Shown here: positions 62,485 to 64,000 of the stretch, piece after piece | Layout of the letters: every line of letters begins with the position of its first letter | How positions within the stretch are numbered: position 1 is the stretch's first letter | NCBI RefSeq assembly: GCF_019357415.1 | Contig: NZ_CP048410.1 | Span: forward strand, 1,893,001 to 1,957,000 | Source: Gramella sp. MT6 | Lineage (GTDB): Bacteria; Bacteroidota; Bacteroidia; Flavobacteriales; Flavobacteriaceae | Length of the DNA: 64,000 bases | Direction: 5' to 3' | Made by a program: the position numbers and the translations under genes | Notes under the pieces: generated by a model | The model's input: only the letters and a program-made list of their open reading frames with translations | Database searches by the model: none | What the model was told of the DNA's origin: nothing

Positions 62485-64000
62485 TAGAAATTATTTTTAG
62501 CCACTCTTAAACACTTGATAAGAATTGTATCTATTTCATCAAAACTTATTTCAATACCAAGTTGGCCCCTTTTGCTGATTAGATAATCCTCAATTTGGTT
62601 TTCTATTTTATTTTGGATATCAACATTTTTTTTCCAGTCCGTTATGATCAGGTTATTCACAATTTCTTCAATTTCGATACCTGCTTCTGCGACCTTGTTC
62701 TTACTAAGTTCTTTATCTAGTTTTTTATTTAGTACTTCATTTAAAGCACCAAAAAATGCACGCGCTCGTGGATTGTTTTGAAGGATGGACGGTATGCCAG
62801 CTTGATACCCATTAACTAAATCATTCCTGGTTTTTTGCATCATCTCGAGATATTCCTTCTCTGTAATCCTATCGTCATAAAAGCTTCTAATGGTTTCTTC
62901 AATTAGTTGTGAGAATTTTTTGTAAAAGGCCTCGTCTTTTTCCATATTCTCAGTGATCACTTTTTTCATTTGATTCGCCATAAAGTCTGCTTTTGAAGCA
63001 GGCGTTTTACCATATTCAGTAAGCGCCTCCTCAACCATATTTTTATCAAATATGTTTACATCCCTAGTAAGGACTTGTACTTCATCTGCATCTATATAGC
63101 TATCTAGTAATTTTCGAACTCTTGGTTCATATTCTTTATAGGAAACCTTTTCAGCATATCTGAACTGAACCGATAATCGTAAGCTTTGAAACTTTTTTAA
63201 TTCACTTTTGTAAAACCCAATTTGTTCAGTATTAAATTCGATATAGAAGTCATCTGAAGCTAATGATGTCTGTAAGATTCTGGCAAATGCAGAAACACGT
63301 TCGTAGAATTGATCTCGTAAGTCTTTTTCGGAAATATGTCTTTCTAAAGCCTCTATGTCATTTTTATTATTTACTTCTCTAAAAATATCCCAAACCTCTG
63401 CGTGGCGAATGGGCACTTTTCTTATTTCATCCTTAATATCTACTACTGTGTTTTTTAAATCCTCTTCATCAAAATCTTCTAATGCACTATACTCGGTTAA
63501 TGCTTCGTCTAACTTTCCTAAAACACCCACATAATCTATAATATGGCCATATTCTTTTCCTTCAAACAATCTGTTGACACGTGCTATGGCTTGTAATAGG
63601 TTGTGGGCTACTAATGGTTTCGCTAAGTATAAAACTGTATTTCTAGGAGCATCGAACCCTGTAAGCAACTTACTAACTACAATAATTAGTTCGACCTCAT
63701 TACTATTTTCCTTAAAACGAGTTATAGTGTCATTTTCATAGGCGTCCTGATCATTAAATCGTTTTAAAATTTGCTCCCAGTACTTTCTAGATTCACTAGT
63801 AGTTTCAGACCAAACGTCATCATTATTCTGTCTGCTATCTGGTGGTGTGAAAACCACTCTCGTATTTATCTTTAAATCGGGATCTGTTTGAGATTCAAAA
63901 TACTTTTGATATTTGATAGCGGTATCAATTTTAGGGACTGCTAACTGTGCCTTAAAGCCCGTATCTTTCCAATTTGCTCGAAAGTGTTCTGAAATATCAT
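62484..64000 (-). CDS. hsdR: Type I restriction endonuclease subunit HsdR (C-terminal part)
   Basis: The visible 505 codons are the C-terminal part; the frame is open to the right edge. It contains the second RecA lobe of the translocase: WKDTGFKAQLAVPKI, KLLTGFDAPRNTVLYLAKPL, and motif VI HNLLQAIARVNR, followed by the helical C-terminal domain that contacts the methylase (DFMANQMKKVITENMEKDE...). The N-terminal PD-(D/E)XK nuclease and first RecA lobe lie outside. HsdR restricts unmodified foreign DNA together with HsdM and HsdS, expected upstream. Confidence 0.92.
   Translation of the reverse strand, partial: DISEHFRANWKDTGFKAQLAVPKIDTAIKYQKYFESQTDPDLKINTRVVFTPPDSRQNNDDVWSETTSESRKYWEQILKRFNDQDAYENDTITRFKENSNEVELIIVVSKLLTGFDAPRNTVLYLAKPLVAHNLLQAIARVNRLFEGKEYGHIIDYVGVLGKLDEALTEYSALEDFDEEDLKNTVVDIKDEIRKVPIRHAEVWDIFREVNNKNDIEALERHISEKDLRDQFYERVSAFARILQTSLASDDFYIEFNTEQIGFYKSELKKFQSLRLSVQFRYAEKVSYKEYEPRVRKLLDSYIDADEVQVLTRDVNIFDKNMVEEALTEYGKTPASKADFMANQMKKVITENMEKDEAFYKKFSQLIEETIRSFYDDRITEKEYLEMMQKTRNDLVNGYQAGIPSILQNNPRARAFFGALNEVLNKKLDKELSKNKVAEAGIEIEEIVNNLIITDWKKNVDIQNKIENQIEDYLISKRGQLGIEISFDEIDTILIKCLRVAKNNF

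Noticed and set aside
1..64000. CRISPR array
   Set aside because: No series of direct repeats with regular unique spacers; the only regular array (60174-60311) has 18-bp dyads at 40-bp period upstream of hipB and fits operators.

Overview
The window looks like chromosomal DNA of a marine flavobacterium (Bacteroidota, Flavobacteriaceae; the gene set resembles Gramella/Christiangramia-type genomes, which is an inference). It is AT-rich. Several start regions carry the Bacteroidota promoter pattern (TTTG or TTG, about 19-22 bases, TAnnTTTG). Flavobacterial hallmarks include a CarboxypepD-regulatory-like domain on a vWA protein, many small lipoproteins and TPR-containing histidine kinases.

Layout. 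1-4.8 kb: minus-strand trp operon (trpE-G-D-C-F-B, trpB cut by the window edge), preceded by a complete ribosome-mediated attenuator: promoter, leader peptide with three consecutive Trp codons, antiterminator segment and terminator. 4.8-6.6 kb: marR-nitroreductase-yceI operon with a palindromic operator on the promoter. 6.6-15.4 kb: housekeeping and metabolic genes (rhodanese, outer-membrane barrel, HD hydrolase, RlmF, DbpA-like helicase, an M19-like dipeptidase beside a patatin phospholipase, a DEDDh exonuclease/GIY-YIG fusion). 15.5-23.6 kb: vWA protein, an MBL/reductase/SGNH operon under an AraC regulator, and a large clade-II catalase with a DJ-1-like tail.

23.7-33.7 kb holds the most system-like block. 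A HTH regulator with a degenerate S24 domain diverges from a five-gene operon: YbjN-like, PspA, an NfeD/YqiJ-like membrane protein with an Asp-repeat loop, a flotillin, and a 1625-residue coiled-coil AAA+ ATPase. This looks like an envelope-stress or membrane-remodelling machine.

33.7-45.9 kb: CHRD lipoprotein, DUF808 protein, leishmanolysin-like lipoprotein protease, MFS transporter, a LytTR two-component pair, a TSUP permease and an unusual PLP enzyme. 46.1-52.4 kb: glyoxylate metabolism (aminotransferase, isocitrate lyase, malate synthase) with a divergent RamB/ScfR-like regulator, a 14-bp palindrome in the shared control region and possibly a leaderless regulator mRNA. 52.4-58.5 kb: a doubly anchored lipoprotein, a LuxR-type two-component pair and proline dehydrogenase.

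58.5-64 kb has the features of an acquired island: a cluster of degenerate hairpin repeats, a tyrosine recombinase, a three-gene hipB-hipS-hipT-like toxin-antitoxin operon preceded by four dyad operators spaced exactly 40 bp apart, a YgjP-type metalloprotease, and the C-terminal part of a type I restriction HsdR that runs off the window.
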